A DNA stretch of 64,000 nt from Bacilli bacterium. Its GTDB lineage: Bacteria; Bacillota_I; Bacilli_A; RFN20; CAG-826. A program made the translations under genes and the position numbers. Of this stretch, positions 47,809 to 57,737 are shown piece after piece. Below the pieces are notes generated by a model. That model was given only the letters and a program-made list of their open reading frames with translations. It was not told where the DNA came from and ran no database searches. How positions within the stretch are numbered: the stretch's first letter is position 1; the number at the start of each line of letters is the position of its first letter. The stretch lies in NCBI GenBank assembly GCA_022482735.1, contig JAKVOO010000001.1:1150837-1214836 (forward strand), read 5' to 3'.

Positions 47809-48849
47809 ATGGATATTGATTTGTTTGACTATTATCTTCCTGAATCGCAAATTGCGCAATTTCCTGAGCAGAAACGCGATGAATCTCGATTATTGGTAGC
47901 TAATTTTTTTGATAAAACATATGAAGATAAGCATTTCTATGACATCATCGATTATTTAAAACCGGGAGATGTATTAGTCCGAAATAATACAAAAGTCATA
48001 CCTGCGCGCTTAATTGGAACAAAAGTACCGACAGGTGCTCGAGTTGAGGTTTTATTGCTACGGCAGCTTGATCATTCGACTTGGGAGTGCTTGTTGGGAA
48101 ACGCCAAAGCGGTAAAAGTGGGAACAGAATTAGCGTTTGGCGATGGATTGTTACTTACCGCCAAATGCATCGGCTCATTTGATGAAGGAATCCGGCATTT
48201 AAATTTTAAATTCGATGGGGTGTTTATGGAAATTCTCGAGCACTTGGGAACGATTCCTTTACCTCCATACATTCAAGACAGTGCGGAAAAGTACGCCTCC
48301 TATCAAACCGTCTATGCTAAGGTTGAGGGATCAGCGGCCGCGCCAACGGCAGGTTTTCATTTTACAAACGAGTTATTCGCGCGCATTAAGGCGAAAGGGA
48401 TCGAAGTTTACGATATTACACTTAACATTGGCTTGGGGACTTTTCGCCCCGTAAAAGTTAAGGATACTAAAGACCATATCATGCATTCGGAATACTATTC
48501 GATGGAAGAGGATGTGGCGGAAAAATTAAACAAGGCCAAAAGCGAAGGACGAAGAATTATTGCCATTGGAACGACCTCAACTAGAACTTTAGAAGCGGTG
48601 ATGCAAAAATATGGACGTTTCGTTGGCTGCAGTGGATCGACCAATCTTTTTATAACACCGGGGTATAAATTTCTTGGCATTGATGCTCTTATTACAAATT
48701 TTCATCTCCCTAAGTCAACATTAGTTATGCTCGTTAGTTCACTAGCGGGTCGGGAATTTATTTTGGAGTGCTATAATCATGCTGTAAGGAGTGGATATCG
48801 TTTCTTTTCTTTTGGAGACGCGATGTTTATATATGGCGGGAAAGATTAA
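47809..48849 (+). CDS. queA: S-adenosylmethionine:tRNA ribosyltransferase-isomerase QueA
   Basis: A 346-residue enzyme that adds the epoxycyclopentanediol group from SAM to preQ1-tRNA. FDYYLPESQIAQFP opens it; VRNNTKVIPARL, VEGSAAAPTAGFHFT, NIGLGTFRPVK and TNFHLPKSTLVMLVS are the family blocks. Length normal. Starts 2 bases after tgt; queH begins inside its last codons. Confidence 0.97.
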   Translation: MDIDLFDYYLPESQIAQFPEQKRDESRLLVANFFDKTYEDKHFYDIIDYLKPGDVLVRNNTKVIPARLIGTKVPTGARVEVLLLRQLDHSTWECLLGNAKAVKVGTELAFGDGLLLTAKCIGSFDEGIRHLNFKFDGVFMEILEHLGTIPLPPYIQDSAEKYASYQTVYAKVEGSAAAPTAGFHFTNELFARIKAKGIEVYDITLNIGLGTFRPVKVKDTKDHIMHSEYYSMEEDVAEKLNKAKSEGRRIIAIGTTSTRTLEAVMQKYGRFVGCSGSTNLFITPGYKFLGIDALITNFHLPKSTLVMLVSSLAGREFILECYNHAVRSGYRFFSFGDAMFIYGGKD

Positions 48850-49555
48850 TTACTATCAAAAATCACTAACTATCATTGAAAAAATCAAAAACGATCATAA
48901 ACGGCCGCGTATTTTAATGCATGTTTGCTGTGGACCTTGCTCCACCAGCCCGTTAGTTTTTTTGACGCAGTATTTCGATGTAACGGTATATTTCAATAAT
49001 TCAAATATTTATCCCCAGTTTGAATTTCAAAGACGACTAGAGGAATTAGAGCATTTTTTGCTCGATTTTGAACGCAATTTTCATTATAAAGTTAACATTG
49101 TCGTTCCCAAATATGACAATGTTAATTACACCGAAAAGTTTCTTGCCCCGCTTGCAAAAGAAAAAGAGGGAGGAAGGCGTTGCTTTGTTTGTTATCGGGC
49201 GCGAATGGAAGAGACTTATAACTTTGCCGAGAAGGAAGGCTATGATTTCTTTACAACGGTTATGACTATATCCCGCCAAAAAGATTCGCAAATATTAAAC
49301 GCCATTGGGGCTGAACTTGAGAAAGAACATAGCATTACCAAATATTTTTTTAGTGATTTTAAAAAGGCAGGCGGGCAAGAATTACGCGACAAGATGGTTA
49401 CTGAATACAACCTTTATCATCAATTGTATTGCGGATGTATTTATACGTATGGTGAGGGCGAAAAACGCCGCAAAACACTGCTAGCCAACCAAAAAGAGGA
49501 AGCAATTAATTCATCATCAAATGCTGTTTTTGAACTAGAATCAGACAATAAATAA
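48833..49555 (+). CDS. queH: Epoxyqueuosine reductase QueH
   Basis: A 240-residue iron-sulfur enzyme (former DUF208) that reduces epoxyqueuosine to queuosine, replacing QueG. The Cys-rich sites are present: ILMHVCCGPCSTSPL (about 30-44), GGRRCFVCYRARM and YCGCIYTYGE. ATG 48833 overlaps queA by 17 bp; the frame extends 14 codons upstream with no RBS. The C-terminal about 25 residues are a poorly conserved acidic tail. Confidence 0.93.
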   Translation: MAGKINYYQKSLTIIEKIKNDHKRPRILMHVCCGPCSTSPLVFLTQYFDVTVYFNNSNIYPQFEFQRRLEELEHFLLDFERNFHYKVNIVVPKYDNVNYTEKFLAPLAKEKEGGRRCFVCYRARMEETYNFAEKEGYDFFTTVMTISRQKDSQILNAIGAELEKEHSITKYFFSDFKKAGGQELRDKMVTEYNLYHQLYCGCIYTYGEGEKRRKTLLANQKEEAINSSSNAVFELESDNK

Positions 49556-49584
49556 CGCTTTATGGGCAATTATTTTTATTTGTT

Positions 49585-49609
49585 AACTCGGCTTCGGCGG
49601 AGTTTTTTT
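49585..49609 (+). terminator. Terminator of the queuosine operon
   Basis: AACTCGGC, TTCG tetraloop, GCGGAGTT with one internal mismatch, then a seven-base T-run. Confidence 0.88.
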
Positions 49610-49664
49610 AATATAGCAGCAACCATAAAAATTTTGATTTTATTATATAAATAGGCATTTTTGC

Positions 49665-49693
49665 TTGACGCATAGGTGTCTTGAGCGTATGAT
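49665..49693 (+). promoter_or_regulatory. Main promoter of the S10-spc-alpha operon
   Basis: TTGACG (49665-49670), exactly 17 bp, TATGAT (49688-49693). It is the best-formed promoter upstream of the ribosomal protein run; the leader is about 120 nt. Confidence 0.78.
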
Positions 49694-49716
49694 TTGACTG
49701 TTGCTTCACGTGTTGA

Positions 49717-49778
49717 TTTGCGAGGTTGCCGACACACCCACGAGCGTTGTCATGAATGGATGTCGGGGAATTCGCAAA
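49717..49778 (+). promoter_or_regulatory. Structured S10-operon leader
   Basis: Two nested perfect stems: TTTGCGA (49717-49723) with TCGCAAA (49772-49778), and CCGACA (49729-49734) with TGTCGG (49761-49766). The inner part begins CACCCACGAGCG. S10 leaders in bacteria are commonly bound by L4 for autoregulation; this structure sits where such a leader is expected, but the L4 site was not confirmed. Confidence 0.55.
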
Positions 49779-49822
49779 GAGCGTAAGAGGCAAAGCCAGT
49801 TAAGTGTAGGAGGAACAAATTC

Positions 49823-50134
49823 ATGGCTAAAACGAAAAAAATCCGTGTTCGCTTGCAAGCCTATGATCATCAGCTCCTTGATGCGAGCGTTGAAAAGATC
49901 ATTGACTCAGCGAAAAAATCAGGTGCGACCATCGTCGGACCGATTCCGCTTCCAACGGAGAAGCAAGTCTATACTATTTTACGAGCAGTTCACAAATACA
50001 AGGACGCTCGGGAACAATTCGAAATCAGAACCCATAAGCGGTTAATTGACATCGTCAATCCAACCAAAGAGACCGTCGACATTCTTCGTCGGCTCGACTT
50101 ACCCAGCGGTGTTGATATCGATATTAAACTGTAA
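49823..50134 (+). CDS. rpsJ: 30S ribosomal protein S10
   Basis: A 103-residue protein. [57 protein letters not shown] and [12 protein letters not shown] are standard S10. It also has the NusE role in antitermination. First gene of the ribosomal operon; RBS TAGGAGG. Confidence 0.98.
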   Translation: MAKTKKIRVRLQAYDHQLLDASVEKIIDSAKKSGATIVGPIPLPTEKQVYTILRAVHKYKDAREQFEIRTHKRLIDIVNPTKETVDILRRLDLPSGVDIDIKL

Positions 50135-50148
50135 GGAGGCAGGACATC

Positions 50149-50829
50149 ATGAAATCAATTCTCGGACGTAAAATGGGAATGACCCAGGTGTTCGCCGAAG
50201 ACGGAACGATGTATCCAGTAACGGTCGTCGAAGTCTTACCGAACGTTGTCACCCAAATCAAGACTATTGAAAAGGACGGCTATGAAGCTGTTCAAGTCGG
50301 TTATGAAGAAAAGAAAGAATCACGTGCTAATAAGGCGGAAAAGGGTATCTTTGCAAAAGCGAACACTACTCCAAAGTATGAACTTGCCGAACTTAAAGGC
50401 GATGAGTTAGCTAAATTTCAGGTTGGCGAACAAATTAATTGTGATTTATTTGCCAAAGGCGAAATCGTTGATGTTACAGGCGTGAGCAAAGGCCGCGGAT
50501 TTACCGGCCGCATTAAGCGCTGGCACTTCACAATTGGACCTAAGGGTCATGGATCAGGCTTCCATCGCACCAGCGGTTCCACCGGAACCAACGGCCGTAC
50601 TGATGCTAAGATTCACCCTGGAAAGAAAGCTGCCGGACATTCTGGCAACCAACAAACTACTGTTCTTAATCTGTTAATCGTCGATGTACTCCCAGAGAAG
50701 AACGCCATTCTTATCAAAGGCGCGCTCCCAGGACCAAAGAAGTCACTCGTTACAATTCGCAGTGCGGTTAAAGAACAAAAGGGCAATCCAAAAGTTGCGA
50801 AACCGATTATCAATCGGTCCGCAGAGTAA
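50149..50829 (+). CDS. rplC: 50S ribosomal protein L3
   Basis: A 226-residue core 50S protein. [18 protein letters not shown] opens it; [26 protein letters not shown] is the loop reaching the peptidyl transferase region. The C-terminus is about 15 residues longer than usual ([19 protein letters not shown]). Confidence 0.98.
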   Translation: MKSILGRKMGMTQVFAEDGTMYPVTVVEVLPNVVTQIKTIEKDGYEAVQVGYEEKKESRANKAEKGIFAKANTTPKYELAELKGDELAKFQVGEQINCDLFAKGEIVDVTGVSKGRGFTGRIKRWHFTIGPKGHGSGFHRTSGSTGTNGRTDAKIHPGKKAAGHSGNQQTTVLNLLIVDVLPEKNAILIKGALPGPKKSLVTIRSAVKEQKGNPKVAKPIINRSAE

Positions 50830-50847
50830 TTGAAGGAGGACACCAAG

Positions 50848-51489
50848 ATGGCAGAAGAAAAAATTAAAACCATTTCTTACCCGGTTGTTAGTCAAACGGG
50901 CGAGAAAACAACAACTGTCCGTCTGGCCGGCGAAGTATTTGGTATCGAGCCAAATAATCAAGTTATGTTTGATGCCGTTCAGACCTATCAGTCAAATAAA
51001 CGCCAAGCAACAGCCAAAACCAAGTACCGGAGTGAAGTTTCCGGTGGTGGCAAAAAGCCTTGGCGGCAAAAGGGTACGGGTCGTGCCCGTGCTGGCAGTA
51101 GTCGTTCAACCATTTGGGTCGGTGGTGGAAAAGTCCACACTCCAGATGGCAATCAAAACTATGCTTTAAGCCAAAATAAATCTGCGCATGCTTTAGCACT
51201 CCGCAGCGCCTTATCGCTTAAAACGGCGGCTAAAGACTTAATCATTGTTGACAGTGTCAAATTTGAAGATAGCAAAACCAAATCGGCGGTTTCCTTTCTA
51301 AAGGCTATCGCTGCCGAAGGCAAAATTCTTTTAGTGGCGGAAAACGACAATCTTGCCTTAGCCGTTCGCAATCTTCCCTTCGTCAAATTAGTCGACAAGA
51401 CCAATGTGGCGGTTTATGACCTTCTCAATGCTGACAAAGTTGTCTTCTTGAAAGAAGAACTTAAAGATCTCGAAGGAGGGCTTAAATAA
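50848..51489 (+). CDS. rplD: 50S ribosomal protein L4
   Basis: A 213-residue protein. Its extended tunnel loop is KYRSEVSGGGKKPWRQKGTG. ATG 50848 follows GGAGG; an in-frame TTG six codons earlier has no spacing for an RBS. L4 is the expected autoregulator of this operon. Confidence 0.97.
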   Translation: MAEEKIKTISYPVVSQTGEKTTTVRLAGEVFGIEPNNQVMFDAVQTYQSNKRQATAKTKYRSEVSGGGKKPWRQKGTGRARAGSSRSTIWVGGGKVHTPDGNQNYALSQNKSAHALALRSALSLKTAAKDLIIVDSVKFEDSKTKSAVSFLKAIAAEGKILLVAENDNLALAVRNLPFVKLVDKTNVAVYDLLNADKVVFLKEELKDLEGGLK

Positions 51490-51830
51490 TGGCAAAAAAG
51501 AAAGTAGAAGTTGCTGAAGTTGTTAAAACTTCCAAGGCGACTATTAAGCAATTCGATACGATTGTTCGTCCGGTTATTACCGAGAAGACTATGGCTTTAA
51601 TGCAAGCTCAAAACAAGGTTACCATTGAAGTTCCCGCTTCCAGTAATAGAACGGAAATTAAGTTAGCTTTTGAGGCGGTATTCGGCGTCAAAGTTGAAGG
51701 CGTCAACATTGCTAATGTCCGGGCGAATAAAACTCGCCGGGGTGGCCGTTATGAAGGCCGCATTCCAGGTTATAAGAAAGCGATCGTGCAAGTCGCCGAA
51801 GGCGAAGCCATCGATCTCTTCAAAGAATAA
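51489..51830 (+). CDS. rplW: 50S ribosomal protein L23 with N-terminal extension
   Basis: A 113-residue protein. The core starts at FDTIVRPVITEKTM (about residue 22), after a Lys/Val/Glu-rich extension of about 20 residues. NRTEIKLAFEAVFGVKVEGVN and KTRRGGRYEGRIPGYKKAIV are standard. It lies at the tunnel exit. Start overlaps rplD stop by one base. Confidence 0.97.
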   Translation: MAKKKVEVAEVVKTSKATIKQFDTIVRPVITEKTMALMQAQNKVTIEVPASSNRTEIKLAFEAVFGVKVEGVNIANVRANKTRRGGRYEGRIPGYKKAIVQVAEGEAIDLFKE

Positions 51831-51860
51831 GCCATAAGGCAAATATAGGAGAAAAAAGAA

Positions 51861-52694
51861 ATGTCAATTCGTAATTATCGGCCGTACACTCCGTCGCGGC
51901 GCAATATGACCAATTCGACGTTTGAAGAAGTTACCAAACGCGCTCCTGAAAAAAATCTTACCGTTTCTCTTTCGAAAAGCGGTGGCCGGAACAATACCGG
52001 AAAGATTACCACTCGTCACATCGGCGGTGGCCATAAGCGCAAATATCGGTTAATTGACTTCAAGCGCAATAAAGATGGAATCGTCGCTAAGATTGTTGCA
52101 ATCGAATACGATCCAAATCGTAATGCCAACATCGCTCTTGCTGTTTATGCAGACGGTGAAAAGCGCTATGTTCTCGCTGCTAAAGATATGGCGGTTGGAA
52201 CGGAAATTATCAGTGGCGAGGCGACTGACGTTAAAGTTGGAAACGCCATGCTTCTAGTAAATATCCCTGAAGGTACTTTAATTCATAACATTGAACTTGC
52301 TCCTGGCAAAGGCGGACAAATGTGCCGTGCGGCTGGAACAAGCGCTCAAATTCTTGGTAAAGAAGGAAAATATGTTATTCTCCGTCTTCAATCAGGCGAA
52401 GTTCGTAAAGTATTGGGAGCTTGCCGGGCAACTATTGGCTCGGTAGGCAATGAAGAATTCAACCTTATTAATTTAGGTAAGGCTGGTAAAAATCGTTGGA
52501 AAGGTATGCGCCCAACTGTTCGTGGTTCAGTTATGAACCCGAATGATCACCCTCACGGTGGTGGTGAAGGTAAATCACCAGTCGGTCGTGATGCTCCTCG
52601 GACTCCTTGGGGCAAGCGTGCCTTAGGTGTTAAGACTCGGAAACAAAAGAAGTCCTCAACCCGGCTAATTGTGCGCCGGCGTAATGGCAAATAA
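51861..52694 (+). CDS. rplB: 50S ribosomal protein L2
   Basis: A 277-residue protein needed for subunit joining and peptidyl transfer. [23 protein letters not shown] and the C-terminal [28 protein letters not shown] (conserved His) are intact. Confidence 0.98.
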   Translation: MSIRNYRPYTPSRRNMTNSTFEEVTKRAPEKNLTVSLSKSGGRNNTGKITTRHIGGGHKRKYRLIDFKRNKDGIVAKIVAIEYDPNRNANIALAVYADGEKRYVLAAKDMAVGTEIISGEATDVKVGNAMLLVNIPEGTLIHNIELAPGKGGQMCRAAGTSAQILGKEGKYVILRLQSGEVRKVLGACRATIGSVGNEEFNLINLGKAGKNRWKGMRPTVRGSVMNPNDHPHGGGEGKSPVGRDAPRTPWGKRALGVKTRKQKKSSTRLIVRRRNGK

Positions 52695-52714
52695 TCGTAA
52701 AGGAGGAAAATGAA

Positions 52715-53017
52715 ATGGCTCGTAGTTTGAAAAAAGGCCCGTTCGCTGATGCCTACTTATTAAAGAAAGTTGATGAACTCAACAAAGCGAACAAAAAAGA
52801 AATTATTAAGACTTGGTCCCGTCGTTCAACCATCTTCCCGTCATTCGTGGAACATACCTTTGCGGTTTATAATGGTCACGAACATATCACCGTGTACGTC
52901 ACGGAAGATATGGTCGGTCATAAACTTGGCGAATTTGCTCCGACGAGAACCTTTAAAGGACATACTGGACATACAGCTGAAGATAAGGCCGCCGCGGCAG
53001 CGACGTCTAAGAAGTAA
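52715..53017 (+). CDS. rpsS: 30S ribosomal protein S19
   Basis: A 100-residue protein. [71 protein letters not shown] is standard; a short Ala/Lys tail follows. Sits in the 30S head. Confidence 0.98.
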   Translation: MARSLKKGPFADAYLLKKVDELNKANKKEIIKTWSRRSTIFPSFVEHTFAVYNGHEHITVYVTEDMVGHKLGEFAPTRTFKGHTGHTAEDKAAAAATSKK

Positions 53018-53030
53018 AGGAGAATGACAC

Positions 53031-53432
53031 ATGGCAAAGAAAGAAAAGAAAACTGAAGCCAAAAAAGTGGAATCCGCTCCGGAAAAAACTCCGGTTACGG
53101 AAGCTACAGCAACAGCTAAAACTGTGCGGATTACCCCCCGCAAGGTCCGTCTTGTTATCGATTTAGTTCGTGGCAAAGCGGTCAACGAAGCCCTTGGCAT
53201 TCTCGCTAATGTCAATCGTTCTGCTTCCTCGCAAGTGGCAAAGGTCATCAAGAGCGCAGCAGCTAACGCAACCAACAATTTCGAGATGGAAGCCGACAAG
53301 CTCTACATTGCAGCGATTTATGCCAATGAGGGAGCACGGCTTAAAAGATTTATGCCTCGGGCCAAAGGATCGGCTTCGGGTTTAGTGAAGAGAACATGCC
53401 ACATTACCGCTGTGGTCAAGGAAAGAGAGTAG
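53031..53432 (+). CDS. rplV: 50S ribosomal protein L22 with N-terminal extension
   Basis: A 133-residue protein. The L22 fold starts at AKTVRITPRKVRLVIDLVRGK (about 26), after a Lys/Glu/Ala/Pro-rich extension of about 25 residues. The tunnel hairpin region GARLKRFMPRAKGSAS is intact. Confidence 0.97.
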   Translation: MAKKEKKTEAKKVESAPEKTPVTEATATAKTVRITPRKVRLVIDLVRGKAVNEALGILANVNRSASSQVAKVIKSAAANATNNFEMEADKLYIAAIYANEGARLKRFMPRAKGSASGLVKRTCHITAVVKERE

Positions 53433-53444
53433 GAGGAATAATCA

Positions 53445-54122
53445 ATGGGACAAAAAGTTAATCCAGTTGGAATGCGGATTGGTATCAATCGGCAGTGGAG
53501 TTCACGTTGGTTTGCTAACAAGCAACATTTCGCTTCCTTCCTTGCGGAGGATATCGTCATTCGCCGTTATCTTACCAAAAACCTTAAAGACGCTCTTCTC
53601 TCACATGTTGAAATCGAAAGAGTCAACACTGCTGAAAGTGGATATTCAGTTAATGTTAGTGTTTTCGTTGCTCGTCCTGGTGTGGTAATCGGACAAGATG
53701 GAGCTAACATTAATCGCATCAAGAAAGAACTTGCTAAACTAGTCAAAACTGGAACTCTCCGGATCGACGTGGTTGAAGTCAAGAATCCAGATTTTGATGC
53801 CAATTTAGTTGCCCAGTCGATCGCCAAGCAATTAGAGGAGCGTGCTAGCTTCCGTATTGCGCAAAAGAAAGCGATTCAACGGGTTCGTAAAGCTGGAGCT
53901 AAAGGTATTCGTACCTTAGTTAGCGGTCGGTTAGGCGGAGCGGAAATTGCTCGTAGTGAAGGATATAAAGAAGGAGTTATTCCTCTTCATACTCTTCGGA
54001 GCGATATCGATTATGCTTTAGCCGAAGCCCACACAACTTATGGACGTCTCGGCGTCAAAGTGTGGATTTGCCGCGGTGAAATTCTACCCAGCAAAAAAGA
54101 GAATAAAGCGAAAGGAGAGTAA
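53445..54122 (+). CDS. rpsC: 30S ribosomal protein S3
   Basis: A 225-residue protein with the KH domain loop [16 protein letters not shown] and the C-terminal [14 protein letters not shown]. It contributes to mRNA entry and helicase activity of the 30S. Confidence 0.98.
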   Translation: MGQKVNPVGMRIGINRQWSSRWFANKQHFASFLAEDIVIRRYLTKNLKDALLSHVEIERVNTAESGYSVNVSVFVARPGVVIGQDGANINRIKKELAKLVKTGTLRIDVVEVKNPDFDANLVAQSIAKQLEERASFRIAQKKAIQRVRKAGAKGIRTLVSGRLGGAEIARSEGYKEGVIPLHTLRSDIDYALAEAHTTYGRLGVKVWICRGEILPSKKENKAKGE

Positions 54123-54127
54123 TCGAA

Positions 54128-54544
54128 ATGTTACAACCAAAACGCGTTAAGTATCGTCGCCCGCATACTTTGTCTTATGAAGGCAAGGCAAAAGCTGGCA
54201 CCGAAGTCAACTTTGGTGAGTTCGGTCTCCAAGCTTTAAATGGTAATTACATTACCAACCGCCAAATTGAGAGTGCTCGTATCGTTCTCAGTTCATATAC
54301 CAAAAGAAGTGGCCAGATTTGGATTAGAATCTTCCCACAACTTGCCAAAACGAAAAAACCTGCCGAAGTCCGTATGGGTTCCGGTAAAGGTTCACCAGAT
54401 AGCTGGGTTGCCGTCGTCAAACGGGGAACAGTAATGTTCGAAATTGGCGGCGTTCCGGAAGAACAAGCTCGCGAAGCACTCCGCTTAGCTGCTTATAAAC
54501 TTCCCGTCCAAACCCGCGTTGTCGCCCGGAAGGAGGGTAAATAA
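54128..54544 (+). CDS. rplP: 50S ribosomal protein L16
   Basis: A 138-residue protein. [20 protein letters not shown] and [24 protein letters not shown] are standard L16 blocks near the A site. Starts 6 bases after rpsC. Confidence 0.98.
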   Translation: MLQPKRVKYRRPHTLSYEGKAKAGTEVNFGEFGLQALNGNYITNRQIESARIVLSSYTKRSGQIWIRIFPQLAKTKKPAEVRMGSGKGSPDSWVAVVKRGTVMFEIGGVPEEQAREALRLAAYKLPVQTRVVARKEGK

Positions 54545-54546
54545 TT

Positions 54547-54744
54547 ATGAAAATCAGCGAAATTCGTGAATTAACTGATCAAGATTTAGCCGCGAAGCTT
54601 TATTCCTTAAAAGAAGAATTATTCAACCTCCGGCGGAAGCAAGCAGTTGGCCAACTTGAAAATGGCAAAGAAATCACTCGGGTTCGGAAAGATATTGCCC
54701 GGACCAATACCGTTATTAGAGAACGGGAATTGGGTATTAAATAG
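54547..54744 (+). CDS. rpmC: 50S ribosomal protein L29
   Basis: A 65-residue two-helix protein: [37 protein letters not shown]. Lies at the tunnel exit. Starts 3 bases after the rplP stop. Confidence 0.97.
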   Translation: MKISEIRELTDQDLAAKLYSLKEELFNLRRKQAVGQLENGKEITRVRKDIARTNTVIRERELGIK

Positions 54745-54755
54745 GAGGACCGGTT

Positions 54756-55085
54756 ATGGAAGAAACACGTAAAAGTCCCCGTCAGATGATTGGGGAAGTC
54801 GTTAGCGACAAAATGAATAAGACCATCGTGGTCTCCGTTGAAACCCACAAGCGCCATCCTAAGTACGGTAAGCGGGTGAAATACGGAAAGAAATATTATG
54901 CTCATGATGAGAATGGCGTAGCCAAAGAAGGCGATTTAGTCTTAATTGCCGCTACCCGCCCTCTCAGCGCTCTAAAGCGCTGGCGGTTGGTCAAGGTTCT
55001 TACCAAAGCTGATATTTCAGTTAAAGAAGCCTTAGCGGAAGAGCAAGCCGTGGATGAAGAAATTGCTCATGAAGTAAACGAGTAA
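54756..55085 (+). CDS. rpsQ: 30S ribosomal protein S17 with acidic C-terminal tail
   Basis: A 109-residue protein. [44 protein letters not shown] is the S17 OB fold. After the usual end (RWRLVKVL) about 25 extra, mostly acidic residues follow (for example [15 protein letters not shown]). Confidence 0.97.
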   Translation: MEETRKSPRQMIGEVVSDKMNKTIVVSVETHKRHPKYGKRVKYGKKYYAHDENGVAKEGDLVLIAATRPLSALKRWRLVKVLTKADISVKEALAEEQAVDEEIAHEVNE

Positions 55086-55097
55086 GGAGGACAGGTC

Positions 55098-55472
55098 ATG
55101 ATTCAGAAAGAAACAAACTTGGTGGTTGCGGATAATTCTGGTGCCCGGTCCGTCCGTGTCTTCAATTTATACGGAGGCAGCACTCGGAAATCATCAACCA
55201 TCGGTGATATCGTTCTTTGCGCAGTCAAAGTCGCTTCACCAAATGGAAAAGTTAAAAAGTCGGATATCGTTAAAGGTATCATCGTTCGAACAGTTAAGCC
55301 AATTCAACGGGCTGACGGTTCAACCATCGGCTTCGATGACAATGCTGTTGTCTTAATTAATGACGATGGCACCCCAGTGGGAACCCGGGTCTTTGGTCCG
55401 GTTGCCCGCGAACTTCGAGAAAAAGGCGAAGGAGCAATGAAGATTATCTCTTTGGCTCCGGAAGTTCTATAA
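55098..55472 (+). CDS. rplN: 50S ribosomal protein L14
   Basis: A 124-residue protein. [24 protein letters not shown] and the C-terminal [26 protein letters not shown] are standard. First gene of the spc segment. Confidence 0.98.
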   Translation: MIQKETNLVVADNSGARSVRVFNLYGGSTRKSSTIGDIVLCAVKVASPNGKVKKSDIVKGIIVRTVKPIQRADGSTIGFDDNAVVLINDDGTPVGTRVFGPVARELREKGEGAMKIISLAPEVL

Positions 55473-55484
55473 GGAGAAACGCAC

Positions 55485-55796
55485 ATGATGAAAATCAAAA
55501 AAGGTGACAAAGTCATCGTTATCGCGGGAAGCGATAAAGGCAAAGAAGGAATCGTTCAACGCGTTTATCCAAAATTGGAGAAAGTTGTTGTTGAAGGTGT
55601 TAATGTTCATAAGAAACATAAGAAACCAACTCAAAAAAATCCAGAGGGTTCTATTCTTGAAATCTACGTTCCGCTTCATGTTAGTAATGTTGCGGTAGTT
55701 GATCCCAAGACCAAAAAAGCCACCCGGGTTAAAATCAGTGTTGATAAAGACGGAAATAAAGTTCGGGTCGCAAAAAGCGGCGCGAAATTGGATTAA
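55485..55796 (+). CDS. rplX: 50S ribosomal protein L24
   Basis: A 103-residue KOW protein: [27 protein letters not shown]. Two Met codons stand at the start (55485 and 55488); the first has the better distance from AAGGAG. Confidence 0.97.
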   Translation: MMKIKKGDKVIVIAGSDKGKEGIVQRVYPKLEKVVVEGVNVHKKHKKPTQKNPEGSILEIYVPLHVSNVAVVDPKTKKATRVKISVDKDGNKVRVAKSGAKLD

Positions 55797-55810
55797 GGAG
55801 GACCGTTAAT

Positions 55811-56542
55811 ATGGCAGAAGAAAAAGAAGTAAAGACTACCGCCAAAAAAGCGGCCACCAAGACCACCGCTAAGAAACCGGCTGCTAAAAAGGCGGCGGCT
55901 CCCAAAGCGGCCAAAGAAGTTGAAGTAAAAGAAGCGGTTAAAGAAGTGAAAAAAGCAGCTCCTAAGAAAGCGGCTAAAAAAGCAGCTCCTAAAGCGCAAA
56001 TCGTTAATCGCCTTGCAAAGCGTTATAAGGAAGAAGTTGTGGCTGAATTAGTGAAGAAATTCAACTATAGTTCGGTTATGAATGTTCCTGCGCTAGAGAA
56101 GGTTGTTATCAATATCGGTGTCGGCGACGCTACGGTTAATGCCAAAGCGCTTGAAGATGCCGTCCGTGAATTAGCGGATATTACCGGTCAAGCCCCAGTA
56201 GTGACAAAGGCAAAGAAATCAATTGCCTCCTTCAAACTACGTGAGGGACAATCAATCGGATGTAAGGTTACTCTTCGCGGTGTTCGGATGTATGACTTTA
56301 TCGACAAGTTATTCTCCATTGCACTTCCTCGAGTCCGTGACTTCCGAGGCGTAAGCAAAAACGCTTTTGATGGCCGTGGTAATTATACTCTTGGTGTTAA
56401 GGAACAATTGATCTTCCCAGAAATTAACTACGATAAAGTAAGTAAAATTCGGGGTATGGATATCGTCATCGTCACTACGGCGAAGACCGATGCAGAAGCG
56501 TATGCCTTGCTTGAACAACTAGGCATGCCTTTCCATAAGTAA
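55811..56542 (+). CDS. rplE: 50S ribosomal protein L5 with Lys/Ala-rich N-terminal extension
   Basis: A 243-residue protein against about 180 in most bacteria. The L5 domain starts at [42 protein letters not shown] (from about 63). The first about 60 residues are a low-complexity KKAA/AAKK/KTTAKK stretch like histone H1 tails. The extension has its own RBS (GGAGG before ATG 55811) and no internal RBS is seen, so it should be translated. It could add rRNA contacts near 5S rRNA. Catalogue elements [28 protein letters not shown] are intact. Confidence 0.96.
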   Translation: MAEEKEVKTTAKKAATKTTAKKPAAKKAAAPKAAKEVEVKEAVKEVKKAAPKKAAKKAAPKAQIVNRLAKRYKEEVVAELVKKFNYSSVMNVPALEKVVINIGVGDATVNAKALEDAVRELADITGQAPVVTKAKKSIASFKLREGQSIGCKVTLRGVRMYDFIDKLFSIALPRVRDFRGVSKNAFDGRGNYTLGVKEQLIFPEINYDKVSKIRGMDIVIVTTAKTDAEAYALLEQLGMPFHK

Positions 56543-56556
56543 GGAGGAACCACAGA

Positions 56557-56742
56557 ATGGCGAAAACATCAATTAAGGTTCGGCAAAGCCGGCCACAGAA
56601 GTTTAAAGTTCGGGAATACACTCGCTGCCAACGCTGCGGGCGTCCTCACAGTGTCTATAAGAAATTTGGCCTCTGCCGGATTTGCCTACGCGAACTTGCG
56701 TACAAAGGCGAAATTCCAGGCATGAAGAAGTCCAGTTGGTAA
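56557..56742 (+). CDS. rpsZ: 30S ribosomal protein S14, zinc-binding type
   Basis: A 61-residue protein with two CxxC pairs ([28 protein letters not shown]), the zinc-ribbon form typical of Bacillota and other non-proteobacterial lineages. The ending [11 protein letters not shown] is standard. Confidence 0.98.
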   Translation: MAKTSIKVRQSRPQKFKVREYTRCQRCGRPHSVYKKFGLCRICLRELAYKGEIPGMKKSSW

Positions 56743-56756
56743 GGAGGAAACTGAGA

Positions 56757-57152
56757 ATGAGTATGACAGACCCAATCGCGGATATGCTTACCCGGATCCG
56801 GAACGCGAACGCGCTCCATTATGAATCGGTTTCCATGCCGAACAGCCGGATGAAAGCACAAATTGCGAAAATATTAAAAGAAGAAGGCTTCATCGTTGAT
56901 TACAAAGTCGAAGGTGAAGTGAAGAAGAATTTAACCGTCGGTCTAAAATATGGCGACGGCGGTATCCGGGTTATCTCCGGATTAAAGAAAATTTCTAAGC
57001 CAGGACTTCGTGTCAATGTTTCGAAAGAAAAATTACCGCGCGTCTTAAAGGGATTAGGAATTGCCATTATATCTACATCACAAGGTTTGATGACCGACAA
57101 GAAAGCCCGTTCCTTAGGAATTGGCGGCGAAGTCATTGCCTATGTGTGGTAA
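56757..57152 (+). CDS. rpsH: 30S ribosomal protein S8
   Basis: A 131-residue protein: [31 protein letters not shown] and the C-terminal [20 protein letters not shown]. The frame is open 25 codons further upstream across the rpsZ end, but GGAGG lies 9 bases before ATG 56757. Confidence 0.98.
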   Translation: MSMTDPIADMLTRIRNANALHYESVSMPNSRMKAQIAKILKEEGFIVDYKVEGEVKKNLTVGLKYGDGGIRVISGLKKISKPGLRVNVSKEKLPRVLKGLGIAIISTSQGLMTDKKARSLGIGGEVIAYVW

Positions 57153-57167
57153 AGAGGAGAAACTCAC

Positions 57168-57713
57168 ATGTCACGTATTGGAAACAAAGTCATCGATGTG
57201 CCGGCGGGTGTAACCGTTAGCGTATCGGACAATGTCGCCTCCGTCAAAGGCGCCAAAGGCGAATTGGTTGTGCGGATCCCGGAAAATATTTCGGTGGTTG
57301 AAGAAGGCACACAAATTTATGTCAAACGGGCCAATGACGATCAGCAAAATCGCGAGAATCACGGCACAACCCGGGCTCTCTTACACAACGCGATTGTTGG
57401 TGTCAGTCAAGGATTTAAAAAAGTCCTTGAAATTGAAGGTATCGGTTTTAAAGCGACTCAAGATGGAAAGAATGTTCGACTTGATATTGGCTTCAGCCAT
57501 CCAGTCTTCATCGCTCCCAAAGAAGCTACAACAAGCATTATCGTCAAATCTGCAACCGAAGTTTGGGTTGAAGGTATTGACCGTCAATCAGTTGGTCAAA
57601 CAGCAGCGACAATTCGTGGTGTTCGGCCACCAGAACCTTACCTAGGTAAGGGAATCCGTTATCAAGGCGAGTATATCTTACGGCGTGAAGGAAAACGCGC
57701 CGGTAAAAAGTAA
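57168..57713 (+). CDS. rplF: 50S ribosomal protein L6
   Basis: A 181-residue protein: MSRIGNKVIDVPAGVTV, GVSQGFKKVLEIEGIGFKA and PEPYLGKGIRYQGEYILRREGKRAGKK. Standard length. Confidence 0.98.
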   Translation: MSRIGNKVIDVPAGVTVSVSDNVASVKGAKGELVVRIPENISVVEEGTQIYVKRANDDQQNRENHGTTRALLHNAIVGVSQGFKKVLEIEGIGFKATQDGKNVRLDIGFSHPVFIAPKEATTSIIVKSATEVWVEGIDRQSVGQTAATIRGVRPPEPYLGKGIRYQGEYILRREGKRAGKK

Positions 57714-57737
57714 TAGGCGAGAGGAGAAAAATTAGGT

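Noticed and set aside
49701-50045. Plus-strand frame of 114 codons through the S10 leader and rpsJ start
   Set aside because: Overlaps rpsJ in another frame and covers the structured leader; no protein-like pattern.
52841-53299. Minus-strand open frame of 152 codons across rpsS and rplV
   Set aside because: It lies antisense to two conserved ribosomal genes, has no RBS or family resemblance and arises from their codon bias. The same holds for other antisense frames in the ribosomal region.
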